Below are positions 25,444 through 34,531 of a DNA stretch of 54,692 bases, piece after piece. Position numbers and translations under genes: made by a program. The notes below the pieces were generated by a model that was not told the origin of the DNA, searched no databases, and saw only the letters and a list, made by a program, of their open reading frames with translations. Origin of the DNA: DSUN01 sp035527715 (GTDB lineage Bacteria; Planctomycetota; PUPC01; DSUN01); the NCBI GenBank assembly GCA_035527715.1, contig DATKZY010000188.1:1-54692 (forward strand). Direction: 5' to 3'. Position 1 is the first letter of the stretch, and every line of letters begins with the position of its first letter.

Positions 25444-27420
25444 GTGACGTTGGAGCAGACAGAACGGCAATTGCCGCTGCGGCGCGCGGAGACGGCGGCG
25501 CTCTCCACCCTGGCCGTCCAGGCCGTGGCGGGCGGTCTGGCCCTGCTGCTGGGCCGGCTGAGCGGCTCGATGGCCGCCGAGGCCGAGGCCTGGCACCTGC
25601 TGGCGGGCCTCGTCGTGTGGCTCGGGGCGTTCGTGCACCAGCGCCTGAGGCGTCTGGCCATCGAGGAGGGCCTTACCGCCGAGGCGATCCGCCGCGGCCG
25701 CGGGGCGCCGGCTGGCCCGGCGCTCTTCGAGGCCGAAGGGGCGGACCTGCTCACGGCGCGCAACCGCCTCGCGCAGTTCGAGAAGTACTTCCTTCCCGCC
25801 ATCTCCATCGTGGTGGTCCTGCTGCTGGCCGGGGTGTCGTACTTCTCGATTCGGCGGCTCGCCGCGCCCGCGGCGGCGCCGGCGGAGCCGTTGCGGAACT
25901 TCTGGGGCTTCGCAGGCATCGCCTTCGTGACGTTCCTGCTCGCCAAGTACGCGGCGGGCCTGGCCACGCAGGCGCCCTGGCGCCCGCTACGGTCGGGCGC
26001 CAGCTACATGATGTCGTGCGCCCTCGGCAGCCTGCTCGTCGCTGTGTCGTTCGTGTTCTGCTTCTTCGAGCTGCCGGTGGCCGAGCGAGTGGTCGCGTGG
26101 GCGATCCCTGTGTCGCTGGCCGTGGTGTCGGTGGAAGTCCTCCTGCTGCTCGTGATGGGGGCCTACCGGCCCCGTGCGGCGGGCGAGGAGGCCCGCCCCG
26201 CTCACGACAGCCGCCTGCTGGGCATGCTCACCACGTCGCGCGGCATCCTGCGCACCACGGCCGAGACGCTCGACTACCAGTTCGGCTTCAAGGTGTCCGA
26301 GACCTGGTTCTACCGCTTCATGGAGCGTGCGATCGGCCCGCTTCTCCTCTTCATGGCCGTCACGCTGGAGTTGCTCACCTGCTTCGTCATCGTGGGCCCC
26401 GGCGAGCAGGCGATCGTCGAGCGCTTCGGCGTGCCGCGCGCGAGCCACGTGCCCTTCGGCCCGGGGCTGCACGTCAAGTTGCCCTGGCCCATCGAGATCG
26501 CCTACCGCTACCCGACGGCTCGCGTGGAGGTGCTGGTCGTCGGCGAGCAACTCCTCGACGAGCCCGGCTACGAGTGGACGAAGAGCCACGCGAAGCAGCC
26601 CTTCACCCTGATCACGGCCACCCACATCCAGGAGCTTCCGGCGGCGGAGGCCCTGCCCGGCGAGGGGGGCGCCGGCGCGCCCGCCGCGCCCAAGGTCGCC
26701 GCCCAGCGACCCGTCCCCAGCGTCGGCCTCATCACCGGGACCGTGTACGTCCTCTACTATGTCGAGGACTACCACGCCTTCCTGTACAACCACGAGGACC
26801 CGAAGAGGACCCTCGACGCGCTGTGCAACCGCGAGCTGACGCGCTACGCGGCGAACTCGGACTTCCTGGAGCTGCTGGGCTCCAGGCGGCGCGAGGCGGT
26901 CGAGCACCTGAAGGCGGCCATCCAGAAGGCGGCCGACGACGAGGCCCGCAAGGGCCGTGGGAAGCTCGGCGTGCGGATCGTGGATGTGGCGCTCCAGGGC
27001 CTGCACCCGCCGATTGACGTCGCCGGGGCCTTCGAGGAGGTCGTCGGCGCCATCGAGGAGCGCGAGGCGAAGGTCTGGGCCGCCCGCGGCCACGCCAACA
27101 GCGTGGTGCCCCGGGCGACGGGCTACGCCGCGAGGGCCATCGCCGGCGCCGAGCAGTACGCCGCCGACCGCAAGTACATCGCTCCCGCCGCCGAGGAGGA
27201 GTTCAAGAAGCAGCTCGAGGCCTGCCGCAAGGCCCCGAGCGTCTTCAGGCACCGAAAGCTCCTGAGCGCGCTCAAGGAGGCCCTGCTCGACGCCCGCAAG
27301 ATCGTCAAGCCGGCCTGGGTGAGCGTCCAGGAAGTCATTCAGCTCAACCTCGAGGAGAAGATGATGCCCGGCGTGGGACTGACGCCCGACCTGGGCACGA
27401 CAGGAGGCCCAACCCCGTGA
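25444..27420 (+). CDS. Polytopic SPFH-domain protein (HflK-like)
   Basis: 658 residues. The first 270 contain about six membrane helices and a helical linker, which ordinary HflK lacks. A further helix (about 298-320, LLLFMAVTLELLTCFVIV) then precedes a band-7/SPFH domain: GPGEQAIVERFGVPR..FGPGLHVKLPWPIE, then a YYVEDYHAFLYN strand and the LGVRIVDVALQGLHPP segment that matches HflK. A coiled-coil tail follows. SPFH proteins assemble into membrane rings that organise microdomains or regulate FtsH-type proteases. Start GTG at 25444. The stop overlaps the next GTG by three bases. Confidence 0.82.
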   Translation: MTLEQTERQLPLRRAETAALSTLAVQAVAGGLALLLGRLSGSMAAEAEAWHLLAGLVVWLGAFVHQRLRRLAIEEGLTAEAIRRGRGAPAGPALFEAEGADLLTARNRLAQFEKYFLPAISIVVVLLLAGVSYFSIRRLAAPAAAPAEPLRNFWGFAGIAFVTFLLAKYAAGLATQAPWRPLRSGASYMMSCALGSLLVAVSFVFCFFELPVAERVVAWAIPVSLAVVSVEVLLLLVMGAYRPRAAGEEARPAHDSRLLGMLTTSRGILRTTAETLDYQFGFKVSETWFYRFMERAIGPLLLFMAVTLELLTCFVIVGPGEQAIVERFGVPRASHVPFGPGLHVKLPWPIEIAYRYPTARVEVLVVGEQLLDEPGYEWTKSHAKQPFTLITATHIQELPAAEALPGEGGAGAPAAPKVAAQRPVPSVGLITGTVYVLYYVEDYHAFLYNHEDPKRTLDALCNRELTRYAANSDFLELLGSRRREAVEHLKAAIQKAADDEARKGRGKLGVRIVDVALQGLHPPIDVAGAFEEVVGAIEEREAKVWAARGHANSVVPRATGYAARAIAGAEQYAADRKYIAPAAEEEFKKQLEACRKAPSVFRHRKLLSALKEALLDARKIVKPAWVSVQEVIQLNLEEKMMPGVGLTPDLGTTGGPTP

Positions 27421-28355
27421 AGACCCGAGGCAAGTTCACCATCCTGGTCGCCGTGGTGCTCGTGGCCGTGCTCCTCACGTTCCTGGTCTCGTTCCAGGTG
27501 CGGATGGATGAGACGGCCATCGTCTACACCTTCGGCCGGGCCACGCGCGAGATCACCGAGGCCGGCTTCTGCCTCAAGCTCCCCTACCCCATCCAGACGG
27601 TCACCAAGTACAGCAAGCGCACCCGCATCTTCGAGGGGAAGTTCCAGGAATACCTCACCAGGGACCAGCACAACCTCATCGTGGAGATCGCCGCGGGCTG
27701 GTCCATCGAGCGGCCCGCGCAGTTCGAGGAGAAGGTGGGCAGCGAGGGCAGCGCCGAGGAGAAGATGGCCGCCCTCGTCGGCGGCGCCGCCAACGCCATC
27801 GTGAACAGCCACGAGCTGGCCGACTTCATCTCCATCGGCACGGACCACGCCTATGCCAACGTCGAGGCCGAAATCCACAAGGCCGTGGAGGCGGAGGCCA
27901 TCGAGCAGTACGGCATCCGCGTGTCGCTCCTCTGGATCACCCGGCTCGGCCTCCCCGAGGACGTGACGAAGCAGGTGGTCGAGCGGATCAAGGAGGAGCG
28001 CGGGGCCAAGGCGAAGGCCCTGCGCGCCGAGGGCGATTCCAAGGCCGAGGGCCTGAAGGCCCAGGCGGACACCAAGGCCAAGGAGATCCTCACCAAGGCC
28101 GAGGCCGAGGCCCGCCTCATCCGCGGCGAGGCCGACAAGACGGCCTCCGCACACTACGCCGTCTTCAAGGAGGACCCCGACCTGGCGAACTTCCTCACCA
28201 GCATCGAGGCCATCCGCAACCTCAAGAAACGCACCACCTACATCCTGACGCCCGACACGCCGCCCTACCACCTGCTCAGCCCCAGCTTGAAAATCCCCGG
28301 CGCCGAGAGCCCCAAGGCGCCCGACCCCGTCCCGCCCAAGGCCCGCGAGAACTAG
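27417..28355 (+). CDS. SPFH-domain protein (HflC-like)
   Basis: 312 residues: one N-terminal membrane helix (about 7-27), then the SPFH domain (MDETAIVYTFGRATREITEAGFCLKLPYPIQTV), an HflC-like YGIRVSLLWITRLGLPEDVTKQVVERIKEER stretch and a long Lys/Ala/Glu coiled coil. The C-terminus is Pro-rich. GTG at 27417 overlaps the stop of the HflK-like gene (GTGA), with AGGAGG upstream. This strongly suggests that the two are made together as a hetero-oligomer, as known for HflK and HflC. Confidence 0.88.
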   Translation: MKTRGKFTILVAVVLVAVLLTFLVSFQVRMDETAIVYTFGRATREITEAGFCLKLPYPIQTVTKYSKRTRIFEGKFQEYLTRDQHNLIVEIAAGWSIERPAQFEEKVGSEGSAEEKMAALVGGAANAIVNSHELADFISIGTDHAYANVEAEIHKAVEAEAIEQYGIRVSLLWITRLGLPEDVTKQVVERIKEERGAKAKALRAEGDSKAEGLKAQADTKAKEILTKAEAEARLIRGEADKTASAHYAVFKEDPDLANFLTSIEAIRNLKKRTTYILTPDTPPYHLLSPSLKIPGAESPKAPDPVPPKAREN

Positions 28356-28367
28356 GAGTCCCGCGCC

Positions 28368-29564
28368 GTGGCAGCCCCACACGAGCCCCCACGAACCCAG
28401 ACGACGAGCGAGCGCGCGGCGCTGAGCGGCGACGTGGCCAGCCAGGCCCTCAACGAGGCGCTCCGCGTGAGCTTCCGCCTGCTCAAGGTGGCCATGCTCC
28501 TCGTCGCCCTCCTGTTCCTCGGCTCCGGCATCTTCACCGTCAAGCAGCACGAGCGGGCCTTCATCCTGCGCTTCGGCCAGGTCGTCCAGCACACCGACCC
28601 CGTCACCGGCAGGCCCACGCCCATCGTGGGCCCCGGCCTCCACTTCGCCTGGCCGTTCCTCATTGACGAAGTCGTCCGCTTCCCCGTCCAGCGCGAGCTG
28701 GACCTGCTGGTGAGCAGCTTCTGGTACGCGGAGCCGCCGCCGGGCGAGCGGCGCGCCGCGCCGCCCAGCCTCGCCCCCGGCCTGGGCGGCTACAACCTCA
28801 CCGGCGACGTCAATATCCTCCACTCCCGCTGGATCGTCCGCTACACCGTCGCCGACCCCGTGAAGTTCTGCGAGCGGCTGGGCGGCCCGGCCGAGCTGGC
28901 CTCGGACGAGCCGAGCAGCACGATCCGCATGCTGCTCACCCACCTCACCGAGAGCGCCGTCATCCGCACCATGGCCCGCTACCAGGTGGACGACGCCTAC
29001 CGCGGGCGCCGCTCGGAGCTTCAGCGCGACGTCAAGAAGGCGCTCATCGCCCAGCTTCAGTCGCCTGAAACTCACTTTGGCATCGAGATCAGCAATGTCA
29101 TCCTCGAGGTCATCACCCCGCCGCTCCAGGCCCGCAAGGCCTTCGACGACGTCACGATGGCCGGCGAAGAGAGCCGCAAGCTCGTCGAGACCGCCTGGGG
29201 CTACAAGAGCAAGACCGAGACCGAGGCCGGTGGCCAGGCCGAGCGCATCCGCAGCGAGGCCCGCGCCTACGCCACCCAACTCGTCGCCGAGGCCCAGGCC
29301 GACGCCAGCTACATGAGCGAGCTGTTCAAGCAGTATCCGACCGACCGCAGGATGCTCAGCCACTTCCTGCGGCAACGCCTCATCGAGACGCTCGAAGAGG
29401 TCTTCCAGGCGGCGGAGGAGATCTACGTGTACGACCCCAGCGCCAAGAGCGAGTTCCGCCTCTACCTCGCCCGGGACCCCGACGCCGTCCGCGAGATCAT
29501 CCAGCGCCGCTCCCGGGAGGAGCGAGAGCGGCAAGAGCAGGAAAGGCGAGAGAAGTCACCCTAA
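28368..29564 (+). CDS. Third SPFH-domain protein (HflK-like)
   Basis: 398 residues. A disordered N-terminus and one membrane helix (about 40-62) precede the SPFH domain (KQHERAFILRFGQVVQ..GPGLHFAWPFLIDEVVRFPVQ), an inserted Pro-rich segment, ILHSRWIVRYTVADPVKF, the GIEISNVILEVITPPLQARKAFDDV block that marks HflK, and a coiled coil ending in charged RRSREERERQEQERREK. The start is GTG at 28368, 12 bp after the HflC-like gene, with TAGGAG upstream. Its stop overlaps the ATG of the P1B ATPase by one base. Confidence 0.86.
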   Translation: MAAPHEPPRTQTTSERAALSGDVASQALNEALRVSFRLLKVAMLLVALLFLGSGIFTVKQHERAFILRFGQVVQHTDPVTGRPTPIVGPGLHFAWPFLIDEVVRFPVQRELDLLVSSFWYAEPPPGERRAAPPSLAPGLGGYNLTGDVNILHSRWIVRYTVADPVKFCERLGGPAELASDEPSSTIRMLLTHLTESAVIRTMARYQVDDAYRGRRSELQRDVKKALIAQLQSPETHFGIEISNVILEVITPPLQARKAFDDVTMAGEESRKLVETAWGYKSKTETEAGGQAERIRSEARAYATQLVAEAQADASYMSELFKQYPTDRRMLSHFLRQRLIETLEEVFQAAEEIYVYDPSAKSEFRLYLARDPDAVREIIQRRSREERERQEQERREKSP

Positions 29565-31573
29565 TGGCCAGCCACGCACACGCCCACGATCACGGCGAGC
29601 ACGAGGAGTCGGTCTTCGACCACCGCCACGACTACTTCGACACCGGGCATCCCGACGCCGAGGGCGCCGAGGCCCGGCAAACGAAGGTGGCCTGGCGCCT
29701 CTTCGGCACGCTGCTCGGCGGCGCCCTCGTCGCCAACGCCTACCTGAGCGACTGGCTGATGCCGGAATCGCTGGGCGTGGGCGACCTGAGCGCCGTCATC
29801 GGCGCACTCGTCCTCGCCGCCCCGCTCCTCTGGCACTCGATCCGCGACCTCACGGAGGGCCAGTTGCGGATGGACGAGTTGGCGGCGCTCGGCATCCTGG
29901 CCGCCATCAGCCTCGGCCAGTACCGCACGGCCGGCGTCGTCGCCTTCCTGCTCCTGGTGTCCATGCTCATCCAGCAGCGGAGCGCCCTGGGCGCGCGGGC
30001 CGCCATCGAGGGCCTGCTCCGCATAACGCCCAAGACCGCCCAACGGGTCGAGGCCGACGGCACGGAGCGCACGATCCAGGCGACCGAGCTGCGGCCGGGT
30101 CAGCGCATCCGCGTGCGGCCCGGCGACAACATCGCGGCCGACGGCCTCATCCGCACCGGCCAAACCACCATCAACGAGGCCACGATCACCGGCGAGTCCG
30201 TCCCCGCCGACAAACAGGCCGGCGACCAGGTGTTCGCCGGCACCAGCAACCTCACCAGCGTGATTGACATCGAGGTCACCCGCACCGGCGCCGACACCAC
30301 GCTCGGCCACGTCCGCAAGCTCATCGCCGACGCCGAGCGCACCCGCATCCCCCTGATGCGCATCATTGACCAGCACAGCCAGTGGTACACCCCCACGATG
30401 CTGATGATCGTCGCGCTCATCTTCTTCTTCACCCGCGACCCCAACCGGGCCATCGCGGCGCTCGTGCTCGTGTGCCCGTGCGCCTTCATCCTGGCCACGC
30501 CCACGGCCATGGTCGCCGGCCTCTCGGCCGCCGCACGCCTCGGCATCCTGATCAAAAACGTCCAGGACCTCGAGACCGCCGGCCGCGTCAACGCCGTCGT
30601 GTTCGACAAGACGGGCACGCTCACGATGGGCGACCTGGTGGTCACCCGCCTCCAGCCCACCCCGGGCGTGCAGCCCGAGGAGCTCCTGCGCCTGGCCGCC
30701 AGCGTCGAGGTCAACTCGAACCACCCCGTGGCGAAGGCCGTTGCCGCTGTGGCCCGCGAGGCCAAGCTGGCGCTGGGCGCCGTCGCCGACTTCGAGGAAG
30801 TCGCAGGCCGCGGTGTGCGCGGGCACGTGGACGGCGCAGCGGTGCTCGTGGGCCGCCAGACCTGGCTCGCCGAGCAGAACGTGGACCGGGCGGCCCTCGC
30901 GGCCCCCGAGCTGGCGCCGCCGGAGAACCTCAGCGTCCTCTTCGTCGCCCGCGACGGCAAGGCCGTCGGCTGGATCGGCCTCGAGGACACGCCGCGCCCC
31001 GAGGCGGTCCACGCCGTGCAGGACCTCCGCACCCTGGGCATCGCCCGCATCCTGATGCTCACGGGCGACAAGCCCGCGGTCGCCGACAAGGTGGCCGCCG
31101 AGCTCGGCTGCACCGACGTCCAGGCCGAGTGCCTCCCCCAGGCCAAGCTCGCCACCGTCCGCCAGCTCCGCGACAGCGGCTACTTCGTCGCCGTCGTGGG
31201 CGATGGCGTCAACGACGCCCCAGCCCTCGCCGCCGGCGACATCGGGGTCGCCATGGGCGCGGCCGGCAGCGACGTGGCGATCAACTCGGCCACCATCGCC
31301 CTGATGAGCAACGACCTGCGCCGCCTGCCCTTCCTCATCCGCCTGTCCACCAAGACCCGCACGCTCGTGATCCAGAACCTCGTGTTCGGGCTGCTGTTCA
31401 TGATCGGCGGCCTCACCTTCGCAGGCCTCGGCTGGATGACCCCGATCCTCGCGGCTCTCCTCCACAACGTCAGCTCGTTCATCGTCATCTTCAACAGCGC
31501 CCGGCTCGTGAGAATGGGCGAGGAGTTCGCCCCACATACCCCGAGTCCGCAATCCGCAATCCGCAATCCGTAA
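29564..31573 (+). CDS. P1B-type heavy-metal-transporting ATPase
   Basis: 669 residues. It has a His-rich N-terminus (HAHAHDHGEH) in place of a CxxC metal domain, the actuator TGES (209-212), membrane-embedded CPC (304-306), phosphorylation DKTGT (Asp348), the NHPVAKAV nucleotide site and GDGVNDAP. CPC points to a soft-metal pump (Cu, Zn, Cd or similar); the last helix has HNVSSFIVIFNSARL, not the Asp of ZntA-type pumps, so the ion is left open. The last dozen residues (TPSPQSAIRNP) and the stop are read from a TCCGCAA heptamer repeat. ATG at 29564 overlaps the preceding stop. Confidence 0.9.
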   Translation: MASHAHAHDHGEHEESVFDHRHDYFDTGHPDAEGAEARQTKVAWRLFGTLLGGALVANAYLSDWLMPESLGVGDLSAVIGALVLAAPLLWHSIRDLTEGQLRMDELAALGILAAISLGQYRTAGVVAFLLLVSMLIQQRSALGARAAIEGLLRITPKTAQRVEADGTERTIQATELRPGQRIRVRPGDNIAADGLIRTGQTTINEATITGESVPADKQAGDQVFAGTSNLTSVIDIEVTRTGADTTLGHVRKLIADAERTRIPLMRIIDQHSQWYTPTMLMIVALIFFFTRDPNRAIAALVLVCPCAFILATPTAMVAGLSAAARLGILIKNVQDLETAGRVNAVVFDKTGTLTMGDLVVTRLQPTPGVQPEELLRLAASVEVNSNHPVAKAVAAVAREAKLALGAVADFEEVAGRGVRGHVDGAAVLVGRQTWLAEQNVDRAALAAPELAPPENLSVLFVARDGKAVGWIGLEDTPRPEAVHAVQDLRTLGIARILMLTGDKPAVADKVAAELGCTDVQAECLPQAKLATVRQLRDSGYFVAVVGDGVNDAPALAAGDIGVAMGAAGSDVAINSATIALMSNDLRRLPFLIRLSTKTRTLVIQNLVFGLLFMIGGLTFAGLGWMTPILAALLHNVSSFIVIFNSARLVRMGEEFAPHTPSPQSAIRNP

Positions 31574-31642
31574 CCAGACCCGAGAGAGAGCCTCAGGACA
31601 CGTCGCCGGCCTTTCCTGTTACGGATTACGCATCACGGGTTG
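31546..31642. repeat. TCCGCAA heptamer palindromic element
   Basis: The left arm is TCCGCAA x3 plus TCCGTAA (31546-31573); the right arm (31619-31642) is TTACGGA, TTACGCA, TCACGGG, TTGG, complementary at GTTACGGATT. The loop is about 45 nt. The ATPase stop TAA lies within the fourth heptamer. The element separates the ATPase from the ABC ATPase. Confidence 0.72.
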
Positions 31643-31661
31643 GTCTCTGGAACGTCCTACT

Positions 31662-32879
31662 ATGCCACTCAACGCCAATGAATACGTCGTCCAAACCGTC
31701 AACCTGACCAAGGTGTTCCGCGACTTCTGGCGGCGGCCAAAGGTCCGCGCCGTGGACCAGCTCACCCTCGAAGTCCATCGCGGCGAGGTCTTCGGCCTCC
31801 TCGGCCCCAACGGCTCGGGCAAGAGCACCACGATCAAGCTCCTCCTCGGCCTGCTGTTCCCCACCAGCGGCGCCGTGCGCGTGCTGGGCCGCCCGCCGCG
31901 CGACGTGAGCGTGAAGGCGCGCCTCGGCTTCCTGCCCGAGGAGACCTATCTCTACCCGTACCTCAACGCGGCCGAGACGCTCGAGTTCTTCGGGCGCCTC
32001 AGCGGCCTCTCGCGCCCCGAGCGCCGCCGCCGCGTCGGCGCCCTCATCGAAATGGTCGGCCTCGGCCACGTGCGCAACCGCCCGCTGCGCGAGTACTCGA
32101 AGGGCATGGCACGCCGCATCGGCCTCGCCCAGGCCCTCGTCAACGACCCCGAGCTCCTCCTGCTCGACGAGCCGACCACCGGCCTCGACCCCCTCGGCGC
32201 CCGCGAGGTCAAGGACCTCATCCTCGAGCTCAAGCGGCGCGGCAAGACGATTCTCCTGTGCAGCCACCTCCTGGCGCACGCCGAGGACGTCTGCGACCGC
32301 ATCGGCATCCTCTACGGCGGCAGGCTCTGCGTCGCCGGCAGCGTCGGCGACCTCCTGGCCCGCAGCCAGCTCACCCAGGTCACACTCCCCGCGCTGCCTC
32401 CCCACGACACCGACCGTCTCCGGGCTCTGCTGGAGGGGTTCGCCGACCCGTCGGCCATCACGATCGGCCACCCGGTGGACCGCCTCGAGAGCTTCTTCCT
32501 CCGAGCCATCGAGGAGGCGCGCCAGGCGCGGCCCGCCACCACCGGCGCCGTGGCAGGCCACTTCGAGCCGAGCCTGTTCCGCACGCTCGAGCCCCCCAGC
32601 CCTGCGGACGTCATCGAGCGCCTCACGCACCCCTCCCCCGCCACAGCGGCCGAGCCCCCCGCGCCTCCGGAGCAACCCGCCCCGCCGCCCGAGACACGGC
32701 AGGACGTCATCGAGCGCCTCGCGGTCGCCCAGCAGGCGCCGCCCAGCCCCCAGAGGCCCGCTGAGCCGGCCGCCCCCGTGGCCCCCCCGAGCGAGGCCGC
32801 CGAGGCCGACGGCCGCTCCGTCATCGAGCGCCTCGCCCACAAGCCAAAGCACGGCGGGCAGGACCAAGGGAGTTCATGA
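31662..32879 (+). CDS. ABC transporter ATP-binding protein with repeated VIERL tail
   Basis: 405 residues. The nucleotide-binding domain (about 1-240) has Walker A GPNGSGKST (48-56), the YSKGMARR signature and Walker B LLLLDEPTTGLDP. It is related to the NosF/ABC-2 class. The C-terminal 100 residues are disordered Pro/Ala-rich sequence holding three copies of (D/S)VIERL (starting at about 316, 348 and 386), an unusual short linear motif. Its likely permease partners are the next gene and the first gene of the cluster. ATG at 31662; the stop overlaps the permease start (ATGA). Confidence 0.9.
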   Translation: MPLNANEYVVQTVNLTKVFRDFWRRPKVRAVDQLTLEVHRGEVFGLLGPNGSGKSTTIKLLLGLLFPTSGAVRVLGRPPRDVSVKARLGFLPEETYLYPYLNAAETLEFFGRLSGLSRPERRRRVGALIEMVGLGHVRNRPLREYSKGMARRIGLAQALVNDPELLLLDEPTTGLDPLGAREVKDLILELKRRGKTILLCSHLLAHAEDVCDRIGILYGGRLCVAGSVGDLLARSQLTQVTLPALPPHDTDRLRALLEGFADPSAITIGHPVDRLESFFLRAIEEARQARPATTGAVAGHFEPSLFRTLEPPSPADVIERLTHPSPATAAEPPAPPEQPAPPPETRQDVIERLAVAQQAPPSPQRPAEPAAPVAPPSEAAEADGRSVIERLAHKPKHGGQDQGSS

Positions 32880-34531
32880 GTATGACGGCCGTGGCCCGCC
32901 ATCGGCTCGCAACGCTCGCCTTCGTGGGGAGCCTGGTTGTGCACCTGGCGGCGACCGGCCTGTCCCTCCTCCTGGACATTCCCGGCATCCTCGCACCCGT
33001 GCGCATCGTGACGACGATCATCGCCCTGCCCGCGCTCGTGGCGCTTTTCCTCGACCACCCTGTGTGGACCATCGCCCGAAACACCCTGGCCCAGGCCATC
33101 CGCGTGCGGGTAGCGTTCGTGATCATGGCCGTGTATCTCGTCCTCGTTCCGGCCCTCCCCTTCGTCGTGAGGGGCGACGGCACGCTGCGTGGTCTCCTGC
33201 ACGTGGTGATCGGCTATTCCCTCATCGTCGCCGGCCTGCTGCTGGGCATCCTCACGCTCACTCTCTCGACGACGACGCTGTGGACGGAGCTGCGCGACAA
33301 GCAGATCCTGCTGCTCGAGGCCAAGCCGATCCGCCGCTGGCAGATCCTCCTGGGCAAGCTCCTCGGCATCCTCCTCATCAACGCCGCCCTCCTCGCCTTC
33401 ATGGGCCTCGTCACCTGGGCCAGCGTCCGCTACCTCGTCGCCCGGGCCGAGCGAGCCGCCAGGGAAATCCCCGACCAGGACGCCGCAGAGAAGCGCCGGG
33501 CGCAGAACCGCCTCCGCGACGCCAGGGAGCAGGTGCTCTCGGCCCGCCGCACCCTCCTGCCCGACCCGCCGCCCGAGAGCGACCTCGAGGAGTTCGTGCG
33601 CCGCAACGTCGAGCTGCGGTGCCGCCAGCTCGAGCGCCCCGACCGCCTGCCCCCAGAGGCCAGGGGCATTGCCGACGAGGCGGTCCGCAGGGCGGTTATC
33701 CGCGCCGCGGCCACCCAGCAGCTCACGGAGGAGTTCGGCAACCTGGTCAACGCCGTCCCGCCCCTCATGGGCCGCCGCTGGCGCTTCTCGGGCATCACGG
33801 TCCCGCGGGTGCGCGAGCTGAATGTCACCGTCCGCTTCAAGTTCTTCAGCTCCGACCGCAAGTCCGACCAGCCCGACCACGTGCGCTGGGAGTTCGGCGT
33901 GCCGAACCGCACGAAAGCGTACTACATCAACGACGCCTTCCTGCCCGACGAGGTCCACGAGATCCAGGTCCACGCCGACGCCGTGGACCAGGACGGCGTG
34001 CTCGAGGTTCGCTACTACAACGTCGAGCCGCGACGGCCGACACACATCTTCGCCGCGACCGATTCCATCCAGATGCTCGTTCCCGTCGGCGGCTTCGCGG
34101 GCAACCTGGTGCGCGGCCTCGCCCTGATCTTCGTCGAGGTGCTGTTCATCGCGGTCCTGGGGCTCTTCTGCTCGGCCTTCCTGGGCTTCCCTGTCTCGCC
34201 CATTGTGGCCCTGGCCATTCTGCTCGTGATGTTCCTCGCCAACTCGGTGAAGGTCGAGCTCGAGAAGGGCTTCACGTTCGACCAGAACAAGGAGTCCCCC
34301 GTGGCTCAGGTGGCCGAGACGGCCACGCGCGTCGTCACGACCGCGCTCCACGCCATTCTGCCGCCGTTCCACAAGTACACCCCGTCGGAGCTGGTCAGCT
34401 CGGGCGAGGAGGTGTCGCTGACCCTCGTCCTTGATGCGACCTGGAGCATCGCCCTCGTCTACGGGGGCATCCTGATGCTTCTGGGCATGCACATCTTCGA
34501 ACGCCGCGAGATCGCCCTGGCAACGCCATGA
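32876..34531 (+). CDS. ABC-2-like permease with large soluble domain
   Basis: 551 residues. Six or more membrane helices are split by a soluble region of about 220 residues (195-400), beginning with a charged coiled coil (RAAREIPDQDAAEKRRAQNR) and followed by a beta-rich part. The N-terminal ARNTLAQAIRVRVAFVI and LWTELRDKQILLLEAKPIRRWQILLGK segments match ABC-2 permeases. It lies between its ATPase and the last gene, with four-base overlaps on both sides. The transported substrate is unknown; the outside domain might contact the SPFH assembly. Confidence 0.83.
   Translation: MSMTAVARHRLATLAFVGSLVVHLAATGLSLLLDIPGILAPVRIVTTIIALPALVALFLDHPVWTIARNTLAQAIRVRVAFVIMAVYLVLVPALPFVVRGDGTLRGLLHVVIGYSLIVAGLLLGILTLTLSTTTLWTELRDKQILLLEAKPIRRWQILLGKLLGILLINAALLAFMGLVTWASVRYLVARAERAAREIPDQDAAEKRRAQNRLRDAREQVLSARRTLLPDPPPESDLEEFVRRNVELRCRQLERPDRLPPEARGIADEAVRRAVIRAAATQQLTEEFGNLVNAVPPLMGRRWRFSGITVPRVRELNVTVRFKFFSSDRKSDQPDHVRWEFGVPNRTKAYYINDAFLPDEVHEIQVHADAVDQDGVLEVRYYNVEPRRPTHIFAATDSIQMLVPVGGFAGNLVRGLALIFVEVLFIAVLGLFCSAFLGFPVSPIVALAILLVMFLANSVKVELEKGFTFDQNKESPVAQVAETATRVVTTALHAILPPFHKYTPSELVSSGEEVSLTLVLDATWSIALVYGGILMLLGMHIFERREIALATP

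Noticed and set aside
27339..29534. A 731-codon minus-strand open frame
   Set aside because: Antisense to the HflC-like and HflK-like genes; composition is that of a reading shadow.
29564..31573. Naming the pump as a specific Cu or Zn exporter
   Set aside because: CPC is compatible with several metals; the last-helix motif does not match the standard Cu or Zn patterns clearly enough.
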